Assembly (NCBI RefSeq): GCF_963675065.1
Contig: NZ_OY775905.1
Span: 632,501 to 696,500, forward strand
DNA length: 64,000 bases
Source: an uncultured Draconibacterium sp.
GTDB taxonomy: Bacteria; Bacteroidota; Bacteroidia; Bacteroidales; Prolixibacteraceae
Reading direction: 5' to 3'
Shown here in pieces: positions 35,866-44,398 of the stretch; within the stretch, counting starts at the first letter, position 1; the number at the start of each line of letters is the position of its first letter. The position numbers were made by a program, and so were the translations under genes. The notes under the pieces are model-generated. The model made no database searches. It was not told the DNA's origin and saw only the letters and a program-made list of their open reading frames with translations.

Positions 35866-37023
35866 CTAGTCGAGTAGTTGAGCCAGCGCTTTATCCAAAG
35901 CCGGCCCTTTTAGGTTTTTGGCAATAATTTCGCCTTCTTCGTTCAACAAATAGTTAAACGGAACGCTTTGAATATTGTAAACAGACGCAGCCAGTCTACT
36001 TCCTTCCATGTCGCCAACATTAATCCAGGTTAGTTTATCCTGGTCGATCGCATCCACCCACTCGGCACGATTAACATCTACACTTACCTGATAAATTTCG
36101 AATCCTTTACGTTTGTATTTATTGTAAACTTCAACCAAAACCGGATTTTGGATTCGTGAAGCACGGTCGACGGCCGCCCAAAACTGCAATAAAACAACTT
36201 TGCCGCGTAACGACGACAGGGCAACTTCATCTCCGTCAGGATTGGGCAAAACAATGTCAGGACTATTATCGCCTTGTTCCTCTATAAATTTCTTCATTTC
36301 AGCCGACTGATTATTACGCACAATCTGCAGTGTATTGTTATAAAGTGCCTGAACCTGTTCTGATTTTGGATAGATCGAATTCAATGCAGAAGCTGCCGTT
36401 TTCATTACCTGCAAATCACGAATAATAAACGATGCATCTTCGTTGCTAAACTTTTGATAGAGTGCTAAAACACTGGCCATTGAAAAAGGATTCTCGCGAA
36501 CAAAATCAGTAGAGAACTCGATTTGCTCATTAACAATTGAGTCGTATTCTGCAGTCCAGCGTGGTCGTACACTATCATACTCCGGATTTCCTTTATACAA
36601 ATTATCTAACGATCTGATTGAATCCAGTTTGTGACGGGTTGCTTTTAATTTCGAATCCAATAATTTCACCTGGGCCGAACCGGGAGAACCTTCAACATTG
36701 TATTCGCGATCGAAATTAGCAGCATCGGCTTCAACAGTAACCGTTTCTGCCGAGTCAACAAGCAATGTAATAAAACTCTGATCGTTAAGTTTTAAAAGGT
36801 AAAATGTAGGAATTCCGGTCATTGCAGAAATTTCGAACTCACCTTTTTTATTGATTTTTGTTTCTGCTATCTTTTTTAGCGTAGTGGTGTGCAATTCTTC
36901 CAGAACAATAGCCTGGTCTTCGGCGTGCGTAATTTTACCACGGATTGTAAACTCCTTTTCTTTCTTACACCCCCCCAGCACAAGCAGGGCAGCTACTAAA
37001 AAAAATAAAACTCTGTACGTCAT
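35866..37023 (-). CDS. DUF4369/TlpA-like lipoprotein without a CxxC motif
   Basis: This 385-residue protein has a signal peptide with lipobox (VLGGC, Cys19). Residues 24-115 look like the DUF4369 domain (FTIRGKITHAEDQAIVLEEL). The C-terminal ~140 residues are a thioredoxin-like AhpC/TSA-TlpA domain starting PDIVLPNPDGDEVALSSLRG. Where relatives have FWAxWCxxC, this protein reads FWAAVDRASR, so both redox cysteines are missing and it cannot be a thiol-disulfide reductase. A binding or structural role at the cell envelope is more likely. It heads the run with lpxH and the KAS III gene. Confidence 0.85.
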   Translation of the reverse strand: MTYRVLFFLVAALLVLGGCKKEKEFTIRGKITHAEDQAIVLEELHTTTLKKIAETKINKKGEFEISAMTGIPTFYLLKLNDQSFITLLVDSAETVTVEADAANFDREYNVEGSPGSAQVKLLDSKLKATRHKLDSIRSLDNLYKGNPEYDSVRPRWTAEYDSIVNEQIEFSTDFVRENPFSMASVLALYQKFSNEDASFIIRDLQVMKTAASALNSIYPKSEQVQALYNNTLQIVRNNQSAEMKKFIEEQGDNSPDIVLPNPDGDEVALSSLRGKVVLLQFWAAVDRASRIQNPVLVEVYNKYKRKGFEIYQVSVDVNRAEWVDAIDQDKLTWINVGDMEGSRLAASVYNIQSVPFNYLLNEEGEIIAKNLKGPALDKALAQLLD

Positions 37024-37373
37024 GTTTTTTAATCTGATTAATATAATCTACCTAAAAGGTATTGTAAACGGGCAAATTGGTTTCAAACTTAAGTTATTTC
37101 CAAAAATGCCCATATAGTATAAAGGCCGTAAAAATAACAATTTTGCATACATCGAAAATAGCAATTCAAGAAAATAACAATTTTTATCGTTCCAATTGAA
37201 TATTAAAGCAATTCCAAAAGCATAAACAAAACAACCGATTTTACAGGATTTTCTGCAAAATCGTTAAAAAAGACATTCCTTAGTATATAATTTCACCCCG
37301 ATTCGGCACACCGACTTTAATAGCTTTAAAATTTTCAATAGGTTTGTAGCGCAAAACAATTTATACAAAACCA
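37024..37373. other. Divergent intergenic region, TlpA-like / ribF
   Basis: This 350-bp AT-rich stretch has no credible gene. AAATAACAATTTT occurs twice (about 37130 and 37172). No convincing TTTG/TAnnTTTG pair is visible in either direction. Confidence 0.5.
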
Positions 37374-38309
37374 GTGAAGATCCATTATTCGCTCGACGAT
37401 TTTAATGCCACCAACCCTGTAGTAACCATCGGCACTTTTGATGGGCTGCACAAAGGACATCAATCGGTTATTGAAGAATTGAAACAACTGGCCAGTGAGA
37501 TTAATGGCGAAACGGTGATCTTTACCTTTTACCCTCACCCCCGGGTTGTTACTTCGCCCAACGAAAAAAGCCTTCGTTTGCTGACAACGAAAGAGGAGAA
37601 AATTAAGTTGTTCGAAAAGTTTGGCGTCGATCACCTGATCATTTATCCTTTTAACAAAGAATTTGCGGAGCTATCGTACACCGACTTTGTAAAAGATATT
37701 TTGGTGAATAAAATAGGTACGCGTTGTTTGGTTGTGGGCTACGATCACCGTTTTGGCAAAAACCGCGAGGGCGGTTACGAGTACCTGCAGGTATGTGCTG
37801 AGAAGAACAATTTTACGGTTAAAAAAACCGATGCACTTTCGGTTGAGGCCGAGAAAGTGAGTTCTACAAAAATAAGGGAGGCACTGCAATCGGGCAATAT
37901 AAAAAAGGCCAACCAATACCTGGGCTATGAGTTTACCTTGCACGGAACCGTTGTAAAAGGCATGCAACTGGGCCGCAAATTGGGTTTCCCCACCGCAAAC
38001 ATTCAAGCATCGGATAAATACAAAATTATACCGGGCTACGGCGTTTATGCTGTTTTAGTTGAAATTGAAGATAAACAGTATAAAGGAATGCTGAATATAG
38101 GCACGCGCCCAACCTTTAACAACAATGCCGACAACCGAAGTATAGAGGTTAATATTTTTGATTTTTCGGGCGATATGTATGGCAACGATATCACGCTGAT
38201 TTTTATCGACAAGATCAGGGAAGAACAGAAATTCGCCGGTGTTGATGCTTTGGTTGAGCAGCTAAAATCCGACAAACAAGTAGCACTTCAACTTCTTACC
38301 GACTACTAA
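37374..38309 (+). CDS. ribF: Bifunctional riboflavin kinase / FAD synthetase RibF
   Basis: This 311-residue enzyme makes FMN and then FAD. The N-terminal adenylyltransferase domain has TIGTFDGLHKGHQSVI (HxGH-like nucleotide motif), TFYPHPRVV, VGYDHRFGKNREGG and SSTKIREAL (KISSTxxR-type). The C-terminal riboflavin kinase domain starts YEFTLHGTVVKGMQLGRKLG and has GFPTANI and GMLNIGTRPTF. The start is GTG at 37374. It converges with the endonuclease-family gene and the two coding regions overlap by 4 nt at their stops. FAD/FMN demand fits a general housekeeping role; ribD lies 2 kb away. Confidence 0.95.
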   Translation: MKIHYSLDDFNATNPVVTIGTFDGLHKGHQSVIEELKQLASEINGETVIFTFYPHPRVVTSPNEKSLRLLTTKEEKIKLFEKFGVDHLIIYPFNKEFAELSYTDFVKDILVNKIGTRCLVVGYDHRFGKNREGGYEYLQVCAEKNNFTVKKTDALSVEAEKVSSTKIREALQSGNIKKANQYLGYEFTLHGTVVKGMQLGRKLGFPTANIQASDKYKIIPGYGVYAVLVEIEDKQYKGMLNIGTRPTFNNNADNRSIEVNIFDFSGDMYGNDITLIFIDKIREEQKFAGVDALVEQLKSDKQVALQLLTDY

Positions 38310-39412
38310 TCTTTCATTAACAAACTGCAGCTTACGGGCAAATGATCGGACATTCGGTAATCGAGCGTCTTAAAATTGTATGACTCAAACCGGTCGCCAT
38401 GCAAAATATAATCAATACGGAACGAAGGCAATTTCCCAATGTAGGTACGACCTATTCCCTGCCCCGAATTAACAAAAGCATCGGTTAATCCATCGGCTAA
38501 AGTGTGGTACGAAAAAGAAACCGGCGTATCGTTAAAATCGCCGCAAACAATCACATTGTGTGGCGACTCATTTATGTATTTGCGAATTTCGCGCACTTGT
38601 TCAGCACGCAGCTGAAAGGCCTCTTTAAATTTCGCTCCCATTTCTTTCACCTCTTCCAGATCCTTTTCCTCGTTTATTCCCGGTGAATCGATAATCGAAT
38701 ATTTAGTCGGGTCGATGTGATACGATTGTAAATGAATATTAAAAATCCGAACCGTATCCGCATCAATTAAAACATCAGTATATATGGTAATATTTCGTGA
38801 GTTTTCAAACCGGATCTCCCCCATATTTAAAATCGGATAACGTGTCATGGTAACCGACCCGTAAGTTGTACTCGAACGTGCAAACTGGTAGTGTTTTATC
38901 GATTCGAGATCTTGTACCGTTTGAGCCAGATTAAAAATACTGTTCTTTCGCAAACGGGCTTCCTGCAAACAAATAATATCTGCGTTTTGGTCGGCTAAAA
39001 ACGAGATGATCTTTGTTGCATTTTCTTTCTGAGTACCACTGGTATCGGCCACAAAATGTTTTACATTATATGAAACCACCTTGATATTTGCCTCATCGCT
39101 ACTTTTTCCTTTTAATTGCATAAAATGAGTGAAGTACCCCCAACCAATTAACACCATTCCTCCCGACAAAAGTGCGTAGCGTGGTTTAAATAAAATCCAA
39201 AGTACAATAAACAGAAGATTGCCTCCCAGCAAAAACGGATAGGCCATTCCGAATACCGAGGGCAGCCAATACTTATCGGGCGGAATGTACACCGCCAGGT
39301 ACGATACCGCCAGCGCCAGCGCCAGCAGCATATTGACAAGAAACAGTATTGTACGGAGTGCTTTTCTCAAAATGTTGATTAAGTTGTCTGCAAAATAAAA
39401 AATCGTTTGCAA
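38306..39412 (-). CDS. Membrane-anchored endonuclease/exonuclease/phosphatase family protein
   Basis: This 368-residue protein has about three N-terminal transmembrane segments (residues 18-100). The metal-dependent hydrolase domain of the DNase I/EEP fold follows: VVSYNVKHF, IICLQEARLR, FNIHLQSYH, VIVCGDFNDTPVS and the terminal DYRMSDHLPVSC. The catalytic Glu, Asp/Asn and His pairs of the fold are all present. The substrate is not obvious: members cleave nucleic acids, phospholipids or sugar phosphates. The membrane anchor suggests an envelope or periplasmic role. Its 3' end overlaps ribF by 4 nt. Confidence 0.85.
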   Translation of the reverse strand: MQTIFYFADNLINILRKALRTILFLVNMLLALALAVSYLAVYIPPDKYWLPSVFGMAYPFLLGGNLLFIVLWILFKPRYALLSGGMVLIGWGYFTHFMQLKGKSSDEANIKVVSYNVKHFVADTSGTQKENATKIISFLADQNADIICLQEARLRKNSIFNLAQTVQDLESIKHYQFARSSTTYGSVTMTRYPILNMGEIRFENSRNITIYTDVLIDADTVRIFNIHLQSYHIDPTKYSIIDSPGINEEKDLEEVKEMGAKFKEAFQLRAEQVREIRKYINESPHNVIVCGDFNDTPVSFSYHTLADGLTDAFVNSGQGIGRTYIGKLPSFRIDYILHGDRFESYNFKTLDYRMSDHLPVSCSLLMKD

Positions 39413-39453
39413 TAATTAACGCTAAAAAATCATTTTCATGGTGCAGAAACTAA

Positions 39454-40314
39454 TTATTTTTGACATCGAAGCATGCGGTTTTTACCGTTCAAATCGCGGC
39501 GTAGTTCTATCGCCTTAAATCCCAATTGCTTAACAAGCTCCACCATTTCGTCCCCCAGATTTTCGTTGATCTCAAAAAACAGGTAGCCCCCCTCATTTAA
39601 TTGTTTCGAAGCAAACTGCGCGATAGTGCGGTAAAAGATCAACGGATCAGTATCGCTTACAAACAAAGCCAGCCCGGGTTCGTACTCCAACACATTGGCT
39701 TCCATCTGCTTTTGTTCGCGTTCCATAACATATGGCGGATTGCTCACTATCACATCAAACCGTGGCCACGAACGTTCCTGCCACTTTAATATATCAGAGA
39801 GCTCAAATGCCACTTCAAGCTTATGCTTTTGTGCATTTTCTGTTGCAATCAACAGTGCATTCTCTGATACATCAACAGCCATGATCTCCGCAGCGGGTAG
39901 TTCATTTTTTAATGACAGTGGAATACAGCCACTTCCGGTGCCAATATCCAGAATTTTTGAAGTTGTCGGAATCTTCGTTTTACAAATCCAATCTACCAGC
40001 TCCTCAGTTTCCGGTCGCGGAATCAAAACACCCGGTTGTACGTTCAGCTCCAGTCCGTAAAATTCGGCAACACCCAAAATATATTGAATGGGTTCGTGTG
40101 TTTTAAGTCGCTCAACAATCACTTTTATCCGGTCCGATTCAGAGGTTACCAACACCCTGTCTTTTTCCAGAATCATTTGCGTGTACGACAAACCCAACAC
40201 GCTATTCATTATTAGTTGTACAAATCCGGAAATTTCGGTTTCGGGATAAAACGGCGCCAATTCTGCCTGGATATATTGAATAGTTTTCTGCATTGTGTAC
40301 TTTTGTTGCTGCAA
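39454..40314 (-). CDS. prmC: Peptide chain release factor N5-glutamine methyltransferase PrmC
   Basis: This 286-residue SAM-dependent enzyme methylates the GGQ glutamine of release factors RF1 and RF2. The N-terminal helical domain is followed by the SAM site ILDIGTGSGCIPLSLKNE and the substrate motif VIVSNPPYV, the hallmark NPPY. Text such as PRPETEELVDW is also typical. An in-frame ATG 21 nt downstream (40293) is an alternative start. It is divergent from ribD, with only about 20-40 nt between the starts, so the two promoters must overlap each other's 5' ends. Confidence 0.93.
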   Translation of the reverse strand: MQQQKYTMQKTIQYIQAELAPFYPETEISGFVQLIMNSVLGLSYTQMILEKDRVLVTSESDRIKVIVERLKTHEPIQYILGVAEFYGLELNVQPGVLIPRPETEELVDWICKTKIPTTSKILDIGTGSGCIPLSLKNELPAAEIMAVDVSENALLIATENAQKHKLEVAFELSDILKWQERSWPRFDVIVSNPPYVMEREQKQMEANVLEYEPGLALFVSDTDPLIFYRTIAQFASKQLNEGGYLFFEINENLGDEMVELVKQLGFKAIELRRDLNGKNRMLRCQK

Positions 40315-40333
40315 ATTTAGTCTTTCCTTGAAA

Positions 40334-41383
40334 ATGACAACCGAAGAAAAATATATGGCTCGTTGTATCGAGCTGGCCCGAATGGGTGCCGGACATGTTT
40401 CGCCGAACCCGATGGTAGGCTGCGTTATTGTTCATTCCGGCCGGATTATAGGCGAAGGATTTCACCAGAAACACGGGCAGGCGCATGCCGAAGTAAATGC
40501 CATAAACTCGGTTACCGACGCAGCGAAACTGAAAGAAAGTACGATTTATGTTTCGTTGGAACCTTGTGCGCATTACGGATTAACGCCACCTTGTTCCGAT
40601 CTGATCATTCAGAAACAAATTCCGCGTGTAGTAGTTGGCAGTATCGATCCGTTTGCAAAAGTGGCCGGGAAAGGAATTGAAAGACTAAAAAATGCCGGTA
40701 TTGAAGTAAAAACAGGCGTTCTGAAAAAAGAGTGCGATGAGTTGAACCGGCGCTTTTTTACCTTCCATCAAAAACAACGGCCCTACATTTTGCTGAAATG
40801 GGCGCAAACTTCTGATGGATTTATTGATAAAGACCGAAGTGCAGAAGACTATGGAGAACCAACCTGGATTACCGGGCCGCGGGCGCTGTTGCGGGTTCAT
40901 CAAATGCGGGCAGAAGAAGATGCAATTATGGTGGGTACAAACACCGCAGAGAAAGATAATCCGTCGTTAACCGTACGACTTATCGCGGGGAAAAACCCCA
41001 TGCGTATTGTGCTAGACCGCCAGCTACGATTAAATAAAAAACTAAACCTGTTCGACAATTCAACCGAAACAATTGTTTTTAACGGACTTGAAAACCACCG
41101 GCATAAAAATACCGAGTTCATTAAAATTGATTTCTCGGATCAACTTCTACCGCAAATTTTGAAAGTGCTTCATCAGAAAAATATACTCTCACTAATCGTT
41201 GAAGGCGGACAGCAATTGCTTACAACTTTTATCGATGCCGGACTTTGGGACGAAGCACATGTTTACACCGGGCATACCTATTTTGGCAAGGGTATAAAAG
41301 CACCTTCGCAGCCAGGAATTTCAGGACAATCGGAATCAATAGGGAAAGACAAACTGGTAATTTACCGAAATACGGCTGGTTAG
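40334..41383 (+). CDS. ribD: Bifunctional riboflavin deaminase/reductase RibD
   Basis: The 349-residue product (from the ATG at 40334; an upstream ATG at 40295 would add a Cys-rich 13-residue stretch and overlap prmC) carries out two steps of riboflavin synthesis. The N-terminal deaminase domain has the zinc site HAEVNAI and PCAHYGLTPPCSDLI. The C-terminal reductase domain begins near YILLKWAQTSDGFID and has EGGQQLLTTFIDAGLWDE. It lacks no expected motif. It is near ribF but in a different transcription unit. Confidence 0.94.
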   Translation: MTTEEKYMARCIELARMGAGHVSPNPMVGCVIVHSGRIIGEGFHQKHGQAHAEVNAINSVTDAAKLKESTIYVSLEPCAHYGLTPPCSDLIIQKQIPRVVVGSIDPFAKVAGKGIERLKNAGIEVKTGVLKKECDELNRRFFTFHQKQRPYILLKWAQTSDGFIDKDRSAEDYGEPTWITGPRALLRVHQMRAEEDAIMVGTNTAEKDNPSLTVRLIAGKNPMRIVLDRQLRLNKKLNLFDNSTETIVFNGLENHRHKNTEFIKIDFSDQLLPQILKVLHQKNILSLIVEGGQQLLTTFIDAGLWDEAHVYTGHTYFGKGIKAPSQPGISGQSESIGKDKLVIYRNTAG

Positions 41384-41429
41384 AATCATCTGAGGTTGTA
41401 GGGAATTACAATTATGGGGCGACACTAAA

Positions 41430-41880
41430 AATATAATGATTTGCGGCCTGCCGGCGGCCTTCATTTTTGTCTTACCACAAAAACGAAGCAAAAAAGGCAA
41501 GGCTGCTTTTTGTCTTCACCCTACGTTTTTATAAAACCTAAGTTCGGACGGGTGATCTCCTCGATCCCTCGGAGCTTCCCGCTCTCACTAAAGTTTTATT
41601 TCAACTTCGGGCAAAGCCCAAAAGAGGCCGTCCACAAACGTATCGTCAGCCACATCAAAGCCTGGCCTCGGCTGGTGAGCCGGAAAACAAGCGGTGACGG
41701 CGTTAAAAAATTACTGATGTTTGAGGAGGTACGACGAGTTTCAGGAATTTTAGTCGGCATCGCATAGCTTTTCCGAGTGAGGCGGGCGCAGCCTTGGGTT
41801 TTCTGTTTACTATTTGGGCTAAGCCAAAGAGTAAAATCCGTCCGATAGGGCAAAAGCCTGTTTCTTATGCTTGTCAAGAA
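41430..41880. other. Structured gene-free element of unknown nature
   Basis: About 450 bp between ribD and a convergent lipoprotein gene have higher GC than the other gaps and many small stems: CGGCT-GGTG-AGCCG near 41670, GGGC-AAA-GCCC near 41612, GGGC-TAA-GCC near 41816, and a CTCC/GGAG pair near 41560. Two short frames overlap it on opposite strands, but neither has a credible start or domain. I consider it a non-coding repeat or RNA-like element; homology is not tested. Confidence 0.45.
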
Positions 41881-41935
41881 TATTTATGGAAAGAACCATT
41901 TCATTTGGTTCTCTGCGGGAATCTAATGAATCCTG

Positions 41936-42364
41936 CTAGTTAAACGTTACGTGAGGTCCTCCGGGAATGATCTTCTTTTTCAGCACATTTTCCACGTACA
42001 TAAAATAGTAGAACAGTTTGTGGTTCATTTCAAAACCGTAATCTTCGTTGGGATCGTATCCAACAACAGGTTCAAAATTCCAATTTGGCGACGGTGAGTT
42101 ACATTTCGCATTCCAAGCACTTACATATTGCCGGTTCCAGGCTTCGTAATACGCTTGCGACCGATAGCTGGCCGGTATATTCTGCCGCTGATACCAAATA
42201 TCGAAATTCGCATTAAATGTTTCCACATCATACTCTACACTGTCTTTGCCCGTAACCTCAACACTTGAATTCTGGCTCTCAGCAACGTGTTTTGTACCCG
42301 AACAAGCATACAAAAACAATGTTCCTCCAAGGAATATCCACAGTACTATGTATTTTGTTTTCAT
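41936..42364 (-). CDS. Small lipoprotein, DUF6146-like
   Basis: The product from the ATG at 42364 has 142 residues; a GTG 18 nt upstream is less likely because the signal peptide starts at MKTKYIVLW. The lipobox is YACSG (Cys21). The mature part is rich in Tyr, Trp and Asn (ASYRSQAYYEAWNRQYVSAWN) and ends with NHKLFYYFMYVENVLKKKI, which as far as I recall matches the DUF6146 family of Bacteroidota lipoproteins. It has no enzyme motif. It lies alone between the structured element and the divergent cls gene. Function is unknown. Confidence 0.72.
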   Translation of the reverse strand: MKTKYIVLWIFLGGTLFLYACSGTKHVAESQNSSVEVTGKDSVEYDVETFNANFDIWYQRQNIPASYRSQAYYEAWNRQYVSAWNAKCNSPSPNWNFEPVVGYDPNEDYGFEMNHKLFYYFMYVENVLKKKIIPGGPHVTFN

Positions 42365-42532
42365 TCGTTTAAAATTGCTCACTTTTAACAGTAACTCGCT
42401 TTTCGTTATCTTCCTGTATGGAATAATATTGCGATGCTCGTTTCATCATCGCTACCTTTAACTACGAATATGAAGCAAATATTGTTTTTACTCAAATAAA
42501 TTTAGAAATTTACGAGTACAAATAAACAAAAT

Positions 42533-43984
42533 ATGTCTGATTGGAGTCAATTCTGGAACTGGTTTTATCTGATCTTTCTTATTACAGCAATTCCCGTTGC
42601 CCTGATGATCATTTTAGAAAAACGATCGCCATTTAAAACAGCCGCCTGGATATTAGTACTGATTCTGATCCCCATTTTTGGAATGATCTTTTACCTCGTT
42701 TTCGGGCAGGAGTACCGCAAACGAAAGATGTTTTCGCGGCGCGGTATAAAAAGCCTGAAAGCCATGCGGCGCCTGAGTGCCGAGCAATTAAAAAACATCG
42801 AACAAAACAAACTTATTTCGCTGGCAGGGTTGCAACATCAGGCACCTCTTATCCGACTTTTACTAAATAATTCCGACTCGTTGCTCACCACCGGAAACAA
42901 ACTACATTTACTTGTGGACGGGCAGCAAACATTTGAGGCAATTATTGAGGCAATTGAAAAAGCCAGACACCATATTCACATGGAATATTACATTTTTGCC
43001 GACGATAAAATCGGTAATAAAATAAAGGATATTCTGATTAAAAAACGGAAAGAAGGTGTTGAAGTTCGCATTATTGTTGACGATGTGGGCAGCTGGGGAC
43101 TTACCCGGAAGTTTTTTCGCGAATTGCAGGCTAACGATGTCGAAATTTATCCATTCATGGAAGTTCGATTTCCGCGTTTTACCTCGCGGGTTAATTACCG
43201 CAACCACCGAAAGATTATTGTTATTGATGGGAAAACGGGATTTATTGGCGGTATAAACATTGCCGACCGCTACATTGAGGGAATGAAAGGACTGGGGCAC
43301 TGGCGCGACACGCACCTGCAAATTGGCGGCGATGCAGCAACCACCCTGCAGGTAATTTTTGCTGCCGACTGGTATTTTATTACCAAACAAAACCTTTACG
43401 GCTACCGTTATTTCCCTCCTCTTTCCGATGCCCCGGGCGTTCCGGTGCAGGTATCGGCAAGTGGCCCCGATTACAGCTGGAAAAGTATTGAACAGGGCTT
43501 TTTTGCTGCCATTACTACAGCACGAAAAAGAATTCATATTGTTACGCCCTACCTGATGCCGCCACCGGAATTAAAAATGGCACTAAAAACTGCAGCGCTT
43601 AGCCAGGTTGATGTGCGCATTATTATTCCCGAAAAATCGGATGCTTCGCTCTCGAGATGGTGCTCGTTTTCGTATGTGGAAGAATTACTGGAAGCCGGAG
43701 TACGCATATATCTTTACCAGAAAGGTTTTATTCACAGCAAGTACCTGTTGGTCGACGATTGTATATCGAGCATCGGAACCAGTAATTTCGACTTCCGTAG
43801 TTTCGAAACCAATTTTGAAGCCAATGCTTTTATCTACCAAAAAGAATTCACCAACGAACTGGAAGAACACTTTTTATCCGATTTGCAGTACTGTCGTGAA
43901 GTACGATACAGAGAATGGCGCAAACGACCGCTCTTTGATAAGGTTCGCGAATCAATGGCGCATATTATTAGTCCAATGTTTTAA
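42533..43984 (+). CDS. cls: Cardiolipin synthase (phospholipase D family)
   Basis: This 483-residue membrane enzyme joins two phosphatidylglycerol molecules into cardiolipin. Two N-terminal transmembrane segments (about residues 8-28 and 36-58, IILEKRSPFKTAAWILVLIL) precede two PLD domains with HxK motifs: NYRNHRKIIVIDG (about residue 221-233) and FIHSKYLLVDD (about residue 399-409). Each is followed by the GSxNxD-like segment (GGINIADRY, GTSNFDFRS). Length and layout match the Cls A/B type. It is monocistronic, and an array of 21-bp units lies just downstream. Confidence 0.93.
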   Translation: MSDWSQFWNWFYLIFLITAIPVALMIILEKRSPFKTAAWILVLILIPIFGMIFYLVFGQEYRKRKMFSRRGIKSLKAMRRLSAEQLKNIEQNKLISLAGLQHQAPLIRLLLNNSDSLLTTGNKLHLLVDGQQTFEAIIEAIEKARHHIHMEYYIFADDKIGNKIKDILIKKRKEGVEVRIIVDDVGSWGLTRKFFRELQANDVEIYPFMEVRFPRFTSRVNYRNHRKIIVIDGKTGFIGGINIADRYIEGMKGLGHWRDTHLQIGGDAATTLQVIFAADWYFITKQNLYGYRYFPPLSDAPGVPVQVSASGPDYSWKSIEQGFFAAITTARKRIHIVTPYLMPPPELKMALKTAALSQVDVRIIIPEKSDASLSRWCSFSYVEELLEAGVRIYLYQKGFIHSKYLLVDDCISSIGTSNFDFRSFETNFEANAFIYQKEFTNELEEHFLSDLQYCREVRYREWRKRPLFDKVRESMAHIISPMF

Positions 43985-44064
43985 GAAGAGATGCGGGATT
44001 CTGGATACTTGATACTTGATACTCGTGACTTGCAACTGGATGCTGGATATCACTTTCGGAACAT

Positions 44065-44357
44065 TTCCCCTCATTTTAACAGAACATGCCCCTTGGGGAG
44101 AAGCTTGTGCCCCTACTTTTTTGCCTTGCCCCCTAGGGGATTGTTATGTGCCCCTTGGGGATCGTTTTATGAAAACCGGGGCGCGTTTCGTGCCCCCTGG
44201 GGATAGCTTTGCGAAAACAGGGGCATGCTTTGTGCCCCTTGGGGATCGTCTTGTGCCCCATGGGGCAAGGCTTATTAAAACGGGGGATTATTCTGCGCCC
44301 CCGGGGGATACTTATTGTCCCCTACCTAAAAACTCTATGAATAATGGGGTTTGGAGT
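44065..44357. repeat. 21-bp tandem array 2 (14 diverged units, GC-rich)
   Basis: The stretch is a run of 21-bp units starting at 44065, 44086, 44107, 44127, 44148, 44169, 44190, 44211, 44232, 44253, 44274, 44295, 44316 and 44337, with a single 1-bp slip. Most units carry a short palindrome CCCC-NN-GGGG (CCCCTTGGGG, CCCCATGGGG, CCCCCGGGGG, CCCCTAGGGG), where the centre varies and the arms persist. Others read AAAAC-NGGGGC. The frame from 44016 (TTG) would encode heptapeptides such as VPLGDRF and MKTGARF, but has no credible start site. It lies between cls and the convergent dehydratase gene. Confidence 0.87.
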
Positions 44358-44398
44358 TGCACTTCCGGGTTCTCACAGCAACGAAGTGACACGAAGTA

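Noticed and set aside
41596..41877. A 93-codon minus-strand frame in the structured element.
   Set aside because: No domain, no good start context and an overlapping frame on the other strand; more likely non-coding.
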